From NCBI RefSeq assembly GCF_015191005.1, contig NZ_CP040442.1, forward strand, positions 3,038,001 to 3,102,000: a stretch of DNA of 64,000 bases, given 5' to 3'. A program made the position numbers and the translations under genes. The notes beneath the pieces are model-generated. The model had not been told where the DNA came from and ran no database searches. It saw only the letters and a list, made by a program, of their open reading frames with translations. Position 1 is the first letter of the stretch. The number at the start of each line of letters is the position of its first letter. Origin of the DNA: Kaistella flava (ex Peng et al. 2021) (lineage in GTDB: Bacteria > Bacteroidota > Bacteroidia > Flavobacteriales > Weeksellaceae). Below are positions 17,981 to 24,614 of the stretch, one piece after another.

Positions 17981-18018
17981 AAAAAGGGCTTGTACAGTTA
18001 GTGTGCAAGCCCTTTTTT
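17981..18018. terminator. Bidirectional intrinsic terminator
   Basis: AAAAAGGGCTTGTACA and TGTGCAAGCCCTTTTT form a stem of about 16 bp with one wobble and a 5-base loop, between two convergent genes. Confidence 0.9.
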
Positions 18019-18064
18019 CTTTATGTTTTCTAAGCCAACTTTCGACAAGTCAAAATTTTTGGTA

Positions 18065-19189
18065 TTAAAGAGCTACTTTAGATTTAGTCAGTTTTTCGAT
18101 AATTTTTTTTTGTCGTCGATTCTTTTTCCTTAACTTATAAATGATGATGAATAAAAATGCAAGTAAAACAAACGCAGAGATTACCGCAATCCATTGGTAA
18201 CCACCATATTCTTTTCGAACTTTAGAATTAATTTCGTGCTGCTCCAAATTCTGAGTGTTCAAATATCTGTTCAGTGATTTTAATTCATTTTGTTCCAATT
18301 TTTTTTGGACATCTAAATATTTACTGTTATAATCTTGAAATTTTTTAAAGTCATTAATAGCCAAATTGTTATTTGCTAAAAGTTTAAAGATTCCTTCATT
18401 CAAAACCAAATCACCACTTGGTTCGCCAAGTTGCTCTGCTTTGTATAGTGCTCGAAGTGACTCATCATATTGATGCATCAGAAATAAACTTTCGCCTTGA
18501 CCTTTCAGTGCATAAGCTTCTAAACTATTGGCTTTAAATAGTAAGGCGTATTTTTCAGCGTCTTTAAAATATGAAATTGCTTTTTGAAATTGTGATAAAT
18601 CAATGAAGCAATTTCCAATATTATAATAGATTATGCTTAAGTTGGCAGAAGATTTTTTATCGAATTTTAGTTTGTGAAAATTTTGGGCTGCTAGTTTAAA
18701 TTTTTCTAAAGCCAAATCTGGATTCGACTGATTGCGATAGATCATACCACGTACCGCATTGATAAAGCCACTGTTAAAAAGTTGGTATTCATTGCCAGCT
18801 GGCAACTTGTCGGTCATTACTTGTGCCTGGTCCAGACTTTCGAGCGCTTTATCATACAATTCCATTTGTTGATATTGTACTGCGATAGAATTCAGAATCT
18901 TAATTTTCGTCGTTGGTAGCGCGTCCGTATTGATGAGGTTAGCCGCTTTTAAAATGTAAAACAAAGAACTGTCAGTGTTCCTTTTGACAATATAAGCGTT
19001 AGAGATCAACATATAAAGATGAGCAACTTCATCTACCTTTTTTTCCTTTTTAAGAAGTTTTAGCGCAATAGAAATGGTTTCATCAGGTTGATCATAAACT
19101 TTAGTTCGCAAGGATTCTGTGCTACCTTGTGCCATCAACACCGTAGTTGCCAGTAAAATTAAAAGTTGAAATAATTTAGTTCGCGACAT
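18065..19189 (-). CDS. TPR membrane protein, module copy B
   Basis: The 374-residue protein has a signal peptide (LFQLLILLATTVLMAQG), TPR-like helices to about residue 315, a membrane segment near residues 328-348 (IAVISAFVLLAFLFIIIYKL) and a strongly basic tail (RKKNRRQKKIIEKLTK). It matches the copy A protein from end to end, with conserved blocks such as QYQQM-LYDK-LE-LD, RGMIYR-QSNP, EAYALKG and GDLVLNEGI-KL-AN. It starts 2 bases after the regulator stop codon. The basic tail is longer than in copy A. Confidence 0.75.
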   Translation of the reverse strand: MSRTKLFQLLILLATTVLMAQGSTESLRTKVYDQPDETISIALKLLKKEKKVDEVAHLYMLISNAYIVKRNTDSSLFYILKAANLINTDALPTTKIKILNSIAVQYQQMELYDKALESLDQAQVMTDKLPAGNEYQLFNSGFINAVRGMIYRNQSNPDLALEKFKLAAQNFHKLKFDKKSSANLSIIYYNIGNCFIDLSQFQKAISYFKDAEKYALLFKANSLEAYALKGQGESLFLMHQYDESLRALYKAEQLGEPSGDLVLNEGIFKLLANNNLAINDFKKFQDYNSKYLDVQKKLEQNELKSLNRYLNTQNLEQHEINSKVRKEYGGYQWIAVISAFVLLAFLFIIIYKLRKKNRRQKKIIEKLTKSKVAL

Positions 19190-19191
19190 GT

Positions 19192-20715
19192 TTAATCTTT
19201 TCGTAAAGTTTGCATATATTCGTGTGGCGACATGCCGGTAACTGCTTTGAAAATATTGGTAAAAGCACTGTGAGAAGTAAATCCTCCAATTTCTGCGATA
19301 TAACTAATCTTGTATTGCAGGTAACTTCGGTCGGTCGATAATAAATGAATAATGTATTTGATTCTCAATTCATTAATGTAAGAATTGAAGTTTTTGTCTT
19401 TGTACTTATTAATAATTTCAGAAAGATATTTGGTGTTGGTATTTAACTCACCAGCTAAAGTTGGCAACGACATATTATTGTCCAGATATTTTTTGGACTG
19501 TTCAAATTGCTGTAAACCATTTAGGATCTCTTTCTCCGTTTCTTTTGGGATAATGAGTTGTTTCTTAAGAGGCTCTTTCGCTTTTACTTCTTCTTTTGAA
19601 ACTTCGGTTTGTTTAAAATTGATTGTTCTGAAAAACTTAATTTGTTTAATTAAAGTTTTGCTTTTTTGAACTTCCCGAATGAAAATGTAAACCATCAATA
19701 AAACCAGCAACAATGAAATTCCAATAATATAACGAAGTTGCATTTTCTTTTGATGAAGAATCACTTTATTATTTTCAGTAGATAATTCTGTGCTGAGCTT
19801 AATGAGTTCAAGCCGCGCTTCTTTTTTGTCTTCCTCCAGTAATTTTGAAGTTTCTCTGTATTTGTTTTTGTACAGTTCAAACTCTTCATTGTTTTTGATG
19901 ACCAAATAATTCTTGGCCAAATCTTCGTAAATACTACTTTTTAAAGGGATGTAATTAATTTTGTCAATTGCATTTAAAGAACTATTTAAACATTCGATTG
20001 CTTGATCATAGTGCTGTTCTTCGAAAAATAACTGACCGCGAAACTGTTGAATTACTGAAAATAAATAGGTAGCACGTGGAAGTGAGCTTAAATCTTTTAA
20101 AAGGCGATCTGCAATTTTTCGGGCTTCTGGTCGGTTTCCTTTTTCTAAGGCGATAGTCGCTTTTAAAAACTCATTTTCTTTTAAAATTAAAACGAATGAA
20201 TTTTTATTGTTTTTAGCAAAATTAGAACTTTTAAGTAGACTCTTTTCTGCTTCATCTAGTTTTTTAAGAGCGATTAAATTTCTGGTGTTTAGTTGAAATA
20301 ATTTGGCATATACGGCATTAGAAACTTTTTTATCTGTACTCTTTGTATCTTGAAGTAGAGGTTCAATTATTTTCGAAGTTTGCTCATAAAGGTTTAAAAA
20401 ATAGAACTCTCTGGCAATAATTAACCCGCTCAGTAATTCCTGATTTTCATTTTCCAGAGTTGATTTTTCGAATGCATCCCGAACGGATGATAAATAGTCG
20501 CCTTTCAATAAATAGGCACGTGTTAATATATCTTTGGTAAACCAGCCACCTCCGTCATTTCTAACTTCTTTTGCAGCATGAATTGCAACATCTGGATTTT
20601 CATAAAGTTTTATAAAACTGTTTTCCACACGCAATTCAAAATCCGAACGACTCTGAGCGGAAAGAAAATTGAGGCTCAGAAGGATTATTAAAAAGGGTTT
20701 TATAAAAATACGCAT
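19192..20715 (-). CDS. Membrane-anchored TPR-AraC transcription regulator, module copy B
   Basis: The 507-residue protein has an N-terminal signal or anchor (PFLIILLSLNFLSAQ), a TPR-like region, a membrane segment near residues 328-350 (YIIGISLLLVLLMVYIFI) and a C-terminal AraC domain with NMSLPTLAGELNTNTKYLSE and ISYIAEIGGFTSHSAFTNIF, then GMSPHEYM. The AraC domain is the best conserved part between the two copies. The second recognition helix is nearly the same (GGFTSHSAFTNIF and AGFTSHSTFTVVF), so the two regulators may read related DNA sites; this fits the shared TTTCRTGAAA palindrome. Confidence 0.85.
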   Translation of the reverse strand: MRIFIKPFLIILLSLNFLSAQSRSDFELRVENSFIKLYENPDVAIHAAKEVRNDGGGWFTKDILTRAYLLKGDYLSSVRDAFEKSTLENENQELLSGLIIAREFYFLNLYEQTSKIIEPLLQDTKSTDKKVSNAVYAKLFQLNTRNLIALKKLDEAEKSLLKSSNFAKNNKNSFVLILKENEFLKATIALEKGNRPEARKIADRLLKDLSSLPRATYLFSVIQQFRGQLFFEEQHYDQAIECLNSSLNAIDKINYIPLKSSIYEDLAKNYLVIKNNEEFELYKNKYRETSKLLEEDKKEARLELIKLSTELSTENNKVILHQKKMQLRYIIGISLLLVLLMVYIFIREVQKSKTLIKQIKFFRTINFKQTEVSKEEVKAKEPLKKQLIIPKETEKEILNGLQQFEQSKKYLDNNMSLPTLAGELNTNTKYLSEIINKYKDKNFNSYINELRIKYIIHLLSTDRSYLQYKISYIAEIGGFTSHSAFTNIFKAVTGMSPHEYMQTLRKD

Positions 20716-20719
20716 TGAG

Positions 20720-20727
20720 CAAAAATA
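20720..20727 (-). promoter_or_regulatory. -7 box of the TPR-AraC gene, copy B
   Basis: TATTTTTG on the minus strand, 4 bases from the start codon, as in copy A. Confidence 0.55.
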
Positions 20728-20909
20728 CTCTATTTTTTAAGATTAAATAAATTTTTTATCATACTTAATTTCGGGATTTTAAATAAGAAATTGAGCCTTT
20801 TTTTTGCGCTAAATTTAATTTAAAGTAGTGTTTTAAGAAACAATATCTATTAAGTCTAAGTGTTATTATTGATTGATTAGCAGGTTTTTATGATGTCTGT
20901 ATTTTTAAA

Positions 20910-20919
20910 TTTCGTGAAA
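20910..20919. promoter_or_regulatory. Palindromic operator candidate, copy B
   Basis: TTTCGTGAAA, an inverted repeat TTTC-NN-GAAA, lies 39 bases upstream of the TAGATTTG box. It is the counterpart of TTTCATGAAA in copy A at the same spacing. Both are followed by GCAA and TTCG. Confidence 0.55.
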
Positions 20920-20932
20920 TATGCAAGACAAG

Positions 20933-20966
20933 TTCGACTCTGGATGCTCATAATATTTTAGATTTG
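20933..20966 (+). promoter_or_regulatory. Promoter of the HAF-repeat protein gene, copy B
   Basis: TAGATTTG (20959-20966) is the -7 box. TTCG (20933-20936) stands 22 bases upstream in place of TTTG, as in copy A. Confidence 0.5.
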
Positions 20967-20992
20967 ATTGAATTTAAAATCAAAATATTATT

Positions 20993-22270
20993 ATGAAAAA
21001 TCTTTACGTAGCAGCTCTTTTTTTAGCAGGATTCAATCTTGCGCAATCTCAGGTTTATGATACTGGGAGTTTTGTATTTATGACCGATGTTTCTAATAAC
21101 GGCGTTGCCGCTGGAAATGTTATGAATGCTGCTCATCTTTATTGGACAGAAGACGCTGGAACTTTGGAAATAGGTGAATTAACAAGTGGTGATTATATCT
21201 CCGGATATACCAATGTTACATCAGATGGTAAATTTATCTCTGGAACAATGACGAATCCGGGAACTAATTATGATGAAATGGCAAAATATGAAATTGCAAC
21301 CGGTACTTGGGCTTTCCTTGGTGGTCTTGGGGCAATGTCTGATATGACTGTAAGTTCTGCCTGGGGAATGACGGGTGATGGTAGTGCAATCGTTGGTCTG
21401 GCTTATCCAGCGCCATCAGATGCTCATGCTGTAAAATGGACTCAAGCTGGTGGAGTTGTAGATTTAGGAAGTACAGTGCCTAATAGAAGTTCACGTGGTA
21501 ATTCAATTACTGATGATGGTACCATAGTAGTTGGATGGCAAGATAATGATTACGGAGACCGAGAAGGAGTTTATTGGAAAAATGGAGTGCAAACTTATCT
21601 TAAAGATGACAACGGGATGAATACCGGTGAAGCAGTTTCTGTAACTCCAGACGGTAAAACAATCGTAGGTTTTACGTTTGATAATCCATTTATTTGGAAT
21701 GAGACCGAAGGTTATACAATGATTACTCATCCAGATCCAGATTTTTCCGGTGCAGCATCTTCAATTACTGATGATGGTAAAACGGTAGTTGGTTATTTCA
21801 GACCTTGGAATGGGCAGGCTGTAATGGGCGAAGGTTTCATCTATACCAAAGAAGGTGGAAGAATGAACCTTAACGAATATGTTGCAAGTTTAGGATTTGA
21901 TGATCTTGGGATAACTTTTGCGCTACCAATGGCAATTTCACCTAATGGACAATACATCACTGGAGCTGGTAGAACTGATGATGATATCAGAGGATTTGTA
22001 ATTAAACTTCCAGCAGGTGGACTTGCAACTGCTAACGTACAGAATACAAAAATGACCGTTTATCCAAATCCGGCTCAAGATGTTTTATACTTCAACAACG
22101 CAAATAAAGTTTCTAGCATTGAAGTTTATAATATGGTTGGACAAAAAGTACTTTCTACAACGGCAATCTCGAAAGAAGGTTTAGATGTTTCTAAATTGAC
22201 GAAAGGCGCTTATGTTGTTAAAGTGAAAACGGGTAACCAAACAGAAAGCGTTAAGTTGATTAAAAAATAA
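20993..22270 (+). CDS. T9SS-secreted HAF-repeat protein, module copy B
   Basis: The 425-residue paralogue of the copy A secreted protein has a signal peptide (LYVAALFLAGFNLAQSQ), repeats such as MTGDGSAIVGLAY, ITDDGTIVVGWQDNDYGDR, VTPDGKTIVGFT, ITDDGKTVVGYFRPW and ISPNGQYITGAG, and a type A sorting domain (MTVYPNPAQDVLYF ... GAYVVKVKTG). Long stretches are nearly the same as in copy A, notably around GWQDxDYGDR and LNEYVASLG-DDLG-TFALP. Binding or structural function at the cell surface is likely, but nothing catalytic is visible. Confidence 0.85.
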   Translation: MKNLYVAALFLAGFNLAQSQVYDTGSFVFMTDVSNNGVAAGNVMNAAHLYWTEDAGTLEIGELTSGDYISGYTNVTSDGKFISGTMTNPGTNYDEMAKYEIATGTWAFLGGLGAMSDMTVSSAWGMTGDGSAIVGLAYPAPSDAHAVKWTQAGGVVDLGSTVPNRSSRGNSITDDGTIVVGWQDNDYGDREGVYWKNGVQTYLKDDNGMNTGEAVSVTPDGKTIVGFTFDNPFIWNETEGYTMITHPDPDFSGAASSITDDGKTVVGYFRPWNGQAVMGEGFIYTKEGGRMNLNEYVASLGFDDLGITFALPMAISPNGQYITGAGRTDDDIRGFVIKLPAGGLATANVQNTKMTVYPNPAQDVLYFNNANKVSSIEVYNMVGQKVLSTTAISKEGLDVSKLTKGAYVVKVKTGNQTESVKLIKK

Positions 22271-22303
22271 GGAATTTTTAAAATTCACATACTTACTAAA
22301 GAG

Positions 22304-22332
22304 AATCGTCGCAACATTGCGACGGTTTTTTT
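22304..22332. terminator. Bidirectional intrinsic terminator
   Basis: AATCGTCGCAA and TTGCGACGGTT pair over 11 bp with one wobble and are followed by a T run. It lies between two convergent genes. Confidence 0.85.
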
Positions 22333-22340
22333 ATTTTTAA

Positions 22341-22985
22341 TTAATGAGGAATTACCACTTTTGAACCACCGAATTTTGGATCAACACCAAAGAATAAATC
22401 CCAGAATACCTTTGTCCGTGCAAAATACTCACGCAGATTAGTCTTAAAGCCTGCCTGTTTATTTACATCTTTTGCATTGTAGCCATATGCCTTAATTCCT
22501 TTTTTCTGTGCGATAAAAACGGCTCTTTCATTGTGAAATCGCTGTGAGATAATAATATAAGAGTCTTGTCCGAAAATTTCTTTTGCCCGAACAACGGAAT
22601 CTAGTGTTCGAAGTCCTGCAAAATCTAAAAATATTTTCGTCTTCGGAATTCCTCTGGCAATTAGTTCATTCTGCATATCTTCCGGCTCGTTATAATTTTT
22701 TGTAGAATTATCGCCACTTACAATGATGTAGCTTATTTTTCCACTTTTGTATAATTCTACCGCCGCATCGATTCTATAGGAAAAGTACAGATTCTTATTT
22801 CCATTTTTTAAGGTTTTCGAAGTTCCTAAAACCAATCCCACTTTCTCCTTTGGAAGTTTATTAATAGTCGAGGTCACATAATCTTCAGTAGCATTTTCGA
22901 TTTTTTGGTTTGCCCAAAGAGTAAAGAAAATTCCCAACACGATAAGCGTCAGGAATATTTTAATCATATTTTTAATCAATCTCAT
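22341..22985 (-). CDS. SanA/YdcF-like DUF218 protein
   Basis: The 214-residue protein has one N-terminal membrane segment (IFLTLIVLGIFFTLWA) and a DUF218 domain: VGLVLGTSKTLKNG, RIDAAVELYKSGKISYIIVSGD, EPEDMQNELIARGIP and YIIISQRFHNERAVFIA. This is the SanA group, linked in enteric bacteria to envelope barrier function and vancomycin exclusion at high temperature. Chemistry is unknown. It follows lspA by 10 bases and is the last gene of the leftward ileS-dksA-lspA run. Confidence 0.85.
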   Translation of the reverse strand: MRLIKNMIKIFLTLIVLGIFFTLWANQKIENATEDYVTSTINKLPKEKVGLVLGTSKTLKNGNKNLYFSYRIDAAVELYKSGKISYIIVSGDNSTKNYNEPEDMQNELIARGIPKTKIFLDFAGLRTLDSVVRAKEIFGQDSYIIISQRFHNERAVFIAQKKGIKAYGYNAKDVNKQAGFKTNLREYFARTKVFWDLFFGVDPKFGGSKVVIPH

Positions 22986-22995
22986 TTTATCATTT

Positions 22996-23634
22996 TTAAA
23001 AATCTAAACCATTTGGCAATGCTTTTTTTCTGAAAATCAATAATAACACAGCTCCAACTGTAATTGCAGAATCTGCTACATTAAAAATGTATTTAAAGAA
23101 TTCGATATGTTTGCCGCCAATTAAAGGAAAGCTTGGTGGCACATGCCAGTCGACTAAAGGGAAATGCAGCATGTCAACCACGCAGCCTTTCATAAATGTA
23201 GAGTAGCCTTCACCAAAAGGAACAACTTTAGAAATTCCGCCGTATTCAATCCATCGCCCGATACTTTCATCGTAAACAGTTCCGCTGTCGAAGAGCATTC
23301 CGTAAAACATTCCGTCGATTAAGTTACCGATCGCTCCGGCGAAAATCATCGCCATTGGAATTAATAAATAATTGCTGGCACCTTCTTTCAGCCATTTACT
23401 GAAAAGGTAAACCATTCCGCCAATTAAAAATACTCGGATAATTACCAGAAAATATTTCCCGATTAACCCACCGAAATGGAAACCGTAAGCCATACCTGGA
23501 TTTTCTACAAAAGTCAATTTAAAACCTGGAAATACAGGAACGCTTTCTCCTAAATTGAAATGCGTTTTAATATAAAATTTAGAAATCTGATCGATTAAAA
23601 GAATGATGAAAGTGATTAATGCTATTTTCTTCAT
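22996..23634 (-). CDS. lspA: Lipoprotein signal peptidase (signal peptidase II)
   Basis: The 212-residue membrane aspartic protease removes signal peptides from prolipoproteins. Four membrane segments can be seen. The catalytic aspartates are in GAIGNLIDGMFYG and VVDMLHFPL. Compared with the usual length of about 160 residues, a loop is inserted between the two catalytic regions (residues about 105-150), as is common in Bacteroidetes. At least two lipoproteins of this window (Wza-like and DUF1573) would be its substrates. Confidence 0.92.
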   Translation of the reverse strand: MKKIALITFIILLIDQISKFYIKTHFNLGESVPVFPGFKLTFVENPGMAYGFHFGGLIGKYFLVIIRVFLIGGMVYLFSKWLKEGASNYLLIPMAMIFAGAIGNLIDGMFYGMLFDSGTVYDESIGRWIEYGGISKVVPFGEGYSTFMKGCVVDMLHFPLVDWHVPPSFPLIGGKHIEFFKYIFNVADSAITVGAVLLLIFRKKALPNGLDF

Positions 23635-23636
23635 TT

Positions 23637-23831
23637 CTAATCGTTCTTTGGTTTGTCCTTAAAATTACGTGCTGGTTTGTCTTTTTTTTCAGGAGTTCTT
23701 GCTTCAGATTTCGGAGCAGCATTATGATTTCTGGTGTGAAATTTTTCATACTTAATACCCATGTCTTTCATTACGCTTTTTAGCGCGTTAAGTTCCATTT
23801 GATTTTTTGGGTGAACAATGAGTGATTCCAT
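23637..23831 (-). CDS. DUF2683-like small protein
   Basis: The 64-residue protein starts MESLIVHPKNQMELNALKSV, which matches the small flavobacterial DUF2683 family, and ends in a basic, disordered Lys/Pro-rich tail. The N-terminal half resembles antitoxin-like or ParD-like small domains, but no toxin gene is next to it. It lies 2 bases from both neighbours in the lspA operon, which supports it as a real gene. Function unknown. Confidence 0.7.
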   Translation of the reverse strand: MESLIVHPKNQMELNALKSVMKDMGIKYEKFHTRNHNAAPKSEARTPEKKDKPARNFKDKPKND

Positions 23832-23833
23832 TT

Positions 23834-24082
23834 TTATTTTATTTTTTTTGAAAGTTCGTCTAGTCTTTTTTTATCTTCCGGTGATAGATCTTTCAATCCG
23901 TTTGGTCCCATTTTGCTTAAAATTTTATCCACTTCATCTTCGCGATCTTTTCTTTCAGAGTTGTATTGATCGTCAATAGTGTAGTTTTTCTCTTTCGTTG
24001 GACTGAATTTTTCTGTAATATCTTTTCGGAAAAAGTAAATGAAAATAACAGCAACTGCAAGTAGTATGAGAATAGTGTTCAT
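23834..24082 (-). CDS. Small single-pass membrane protein (DUF6576-like tail)
   Basis: The 82-residue protein has an N-terminal membrane helix (TILILLAVAVIFIYFF) and a charged cytoplasmic part ending EVDKILSKMGPNGLKDLSPE and DKKRLDELSKK. That ending resembles the short DUF6576 domain found at the C-terminus of flavobacterial rhomboid-like proteins. The ATG at 24082 is preferred over a GTG seven codons upstream because it starts the membrane helix. It lies in the dksA-lspA operon. Function unknown. Confidence 0.65.
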   Translation of the reverse strand: MNTILILLAVAVIFIYFFRKDITEKFSPTKEKNYTIDDQYNSERKDREDEVDKILSKMGPNGLKDLSPEDKKRLDELSKKIK

Positions 24083-24165
24083 GAATTTAAAATAGAAATG
24101 CACAAAGTATTCTGTATAAAAATATACCTAATACTTTGCACATTATTTCATGTTACAGGATAAAT

Positions 24166-24546
24166 TTATCGTTGCATATTTTTCGCTTCTATGCTCAACG
24201 TCGCATGTGGAACTGCCAGTAATCGATCTTTTGGAATCAATTTACCAGTCACTCTACAAACGCCGTAGGTTTTGTTTTGAATACGGATTAAAGCGTTTTT
24301 TAAATCACGCACAAATTTCTCCTGTCTTCCTGCCAAAATAGAATTTTGCTCTTTACTTAGCGTTTCAGCACCCTCTTCAAAAGCTTTGAAAGTTGGCGAA
24401 GTATCATCAGTACCATTATTTTGGTCATTAATGAAACTCTCTCTGATCAGCATTAAATCTTTTTCTGCTTTATCTATTTTTGCCTGAATAACTTCTTTAA
24501 ATTCTTGTAAGTCGGCGTCGCCGTACTTTTGTCTGTCTTCTGCCAT
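24166..24546 (-). CDS. TraR/DksA-family protein with degenerate zinc finger
   Basis: The 126-residue protein has the helical, coiled-coil-like N-terminal part (residues 10-95) and the C-terminal DksA-type finger region (YGVCRVTGKLIPKDRLLAVP). Only Cys97 of the four zinc cysteines remains; the other three positions read Thr100, Ser118 and Ala121. DksA binds RNA polymerase through the secondary channel and mediates ppGpp effects. This version keeps the overall shape but cannot bind zinc in the classical way. The same pattern is, as far as I recall, usual in flavobacteria. It is in one run with ileS upstream and lspA downstream. Confidence 0.85.
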   Translation of the reverse strand: MAEDRQKYGDADLQEFKEVIQAKIDKAEKDLMLIRESFINDQNNGTDDTSPTFKAFEEGAETLSKEQNSILAGRQEKFVRDLKNALIRIQNKTYGVCRVTGKLIPKDRLLAVPHATLSIEAKNMQR

Positions 24547-24614
24547 AGCTTTAGTGTTTTTTTAATTAATGTAAATCGCTCCCAAAGAAGAAAAATACAT
24601 TTTTTTTTAAATCA

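Larger units (their letters stand above)
13663..22270. repeat. Tandem duplication of a three-gene regulator/secreted-protein module
   Basis: Copy A (13663-17917) and copy B (18065-22270) have the same order, strands and protein lengths: 378 and 374, 517 and 507, 425 and 425 residues. All three proteins of one copy are paralogous end to end to those of the other. The divergence at protein level shows that the duplication is old and has been retained. No transposase gene or flanking direct repeat is seen. Confidence 0.85.

Noticed and set aside
13663..22270. Module duplication caused by a mobile element
   Set aside because: No transposase, terminal inverted repeat or flanking direct repeat is visible, and the copies have diverged strongly.
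23637..24082. Toxin-antitoxin pair made by the two small ORFs after dksA
   Set aside because: One is a membrane-anchored protein and the other a DUF2683-like protein. Both are embedded in a housekeeping operon and neither shows a known toxin motif.
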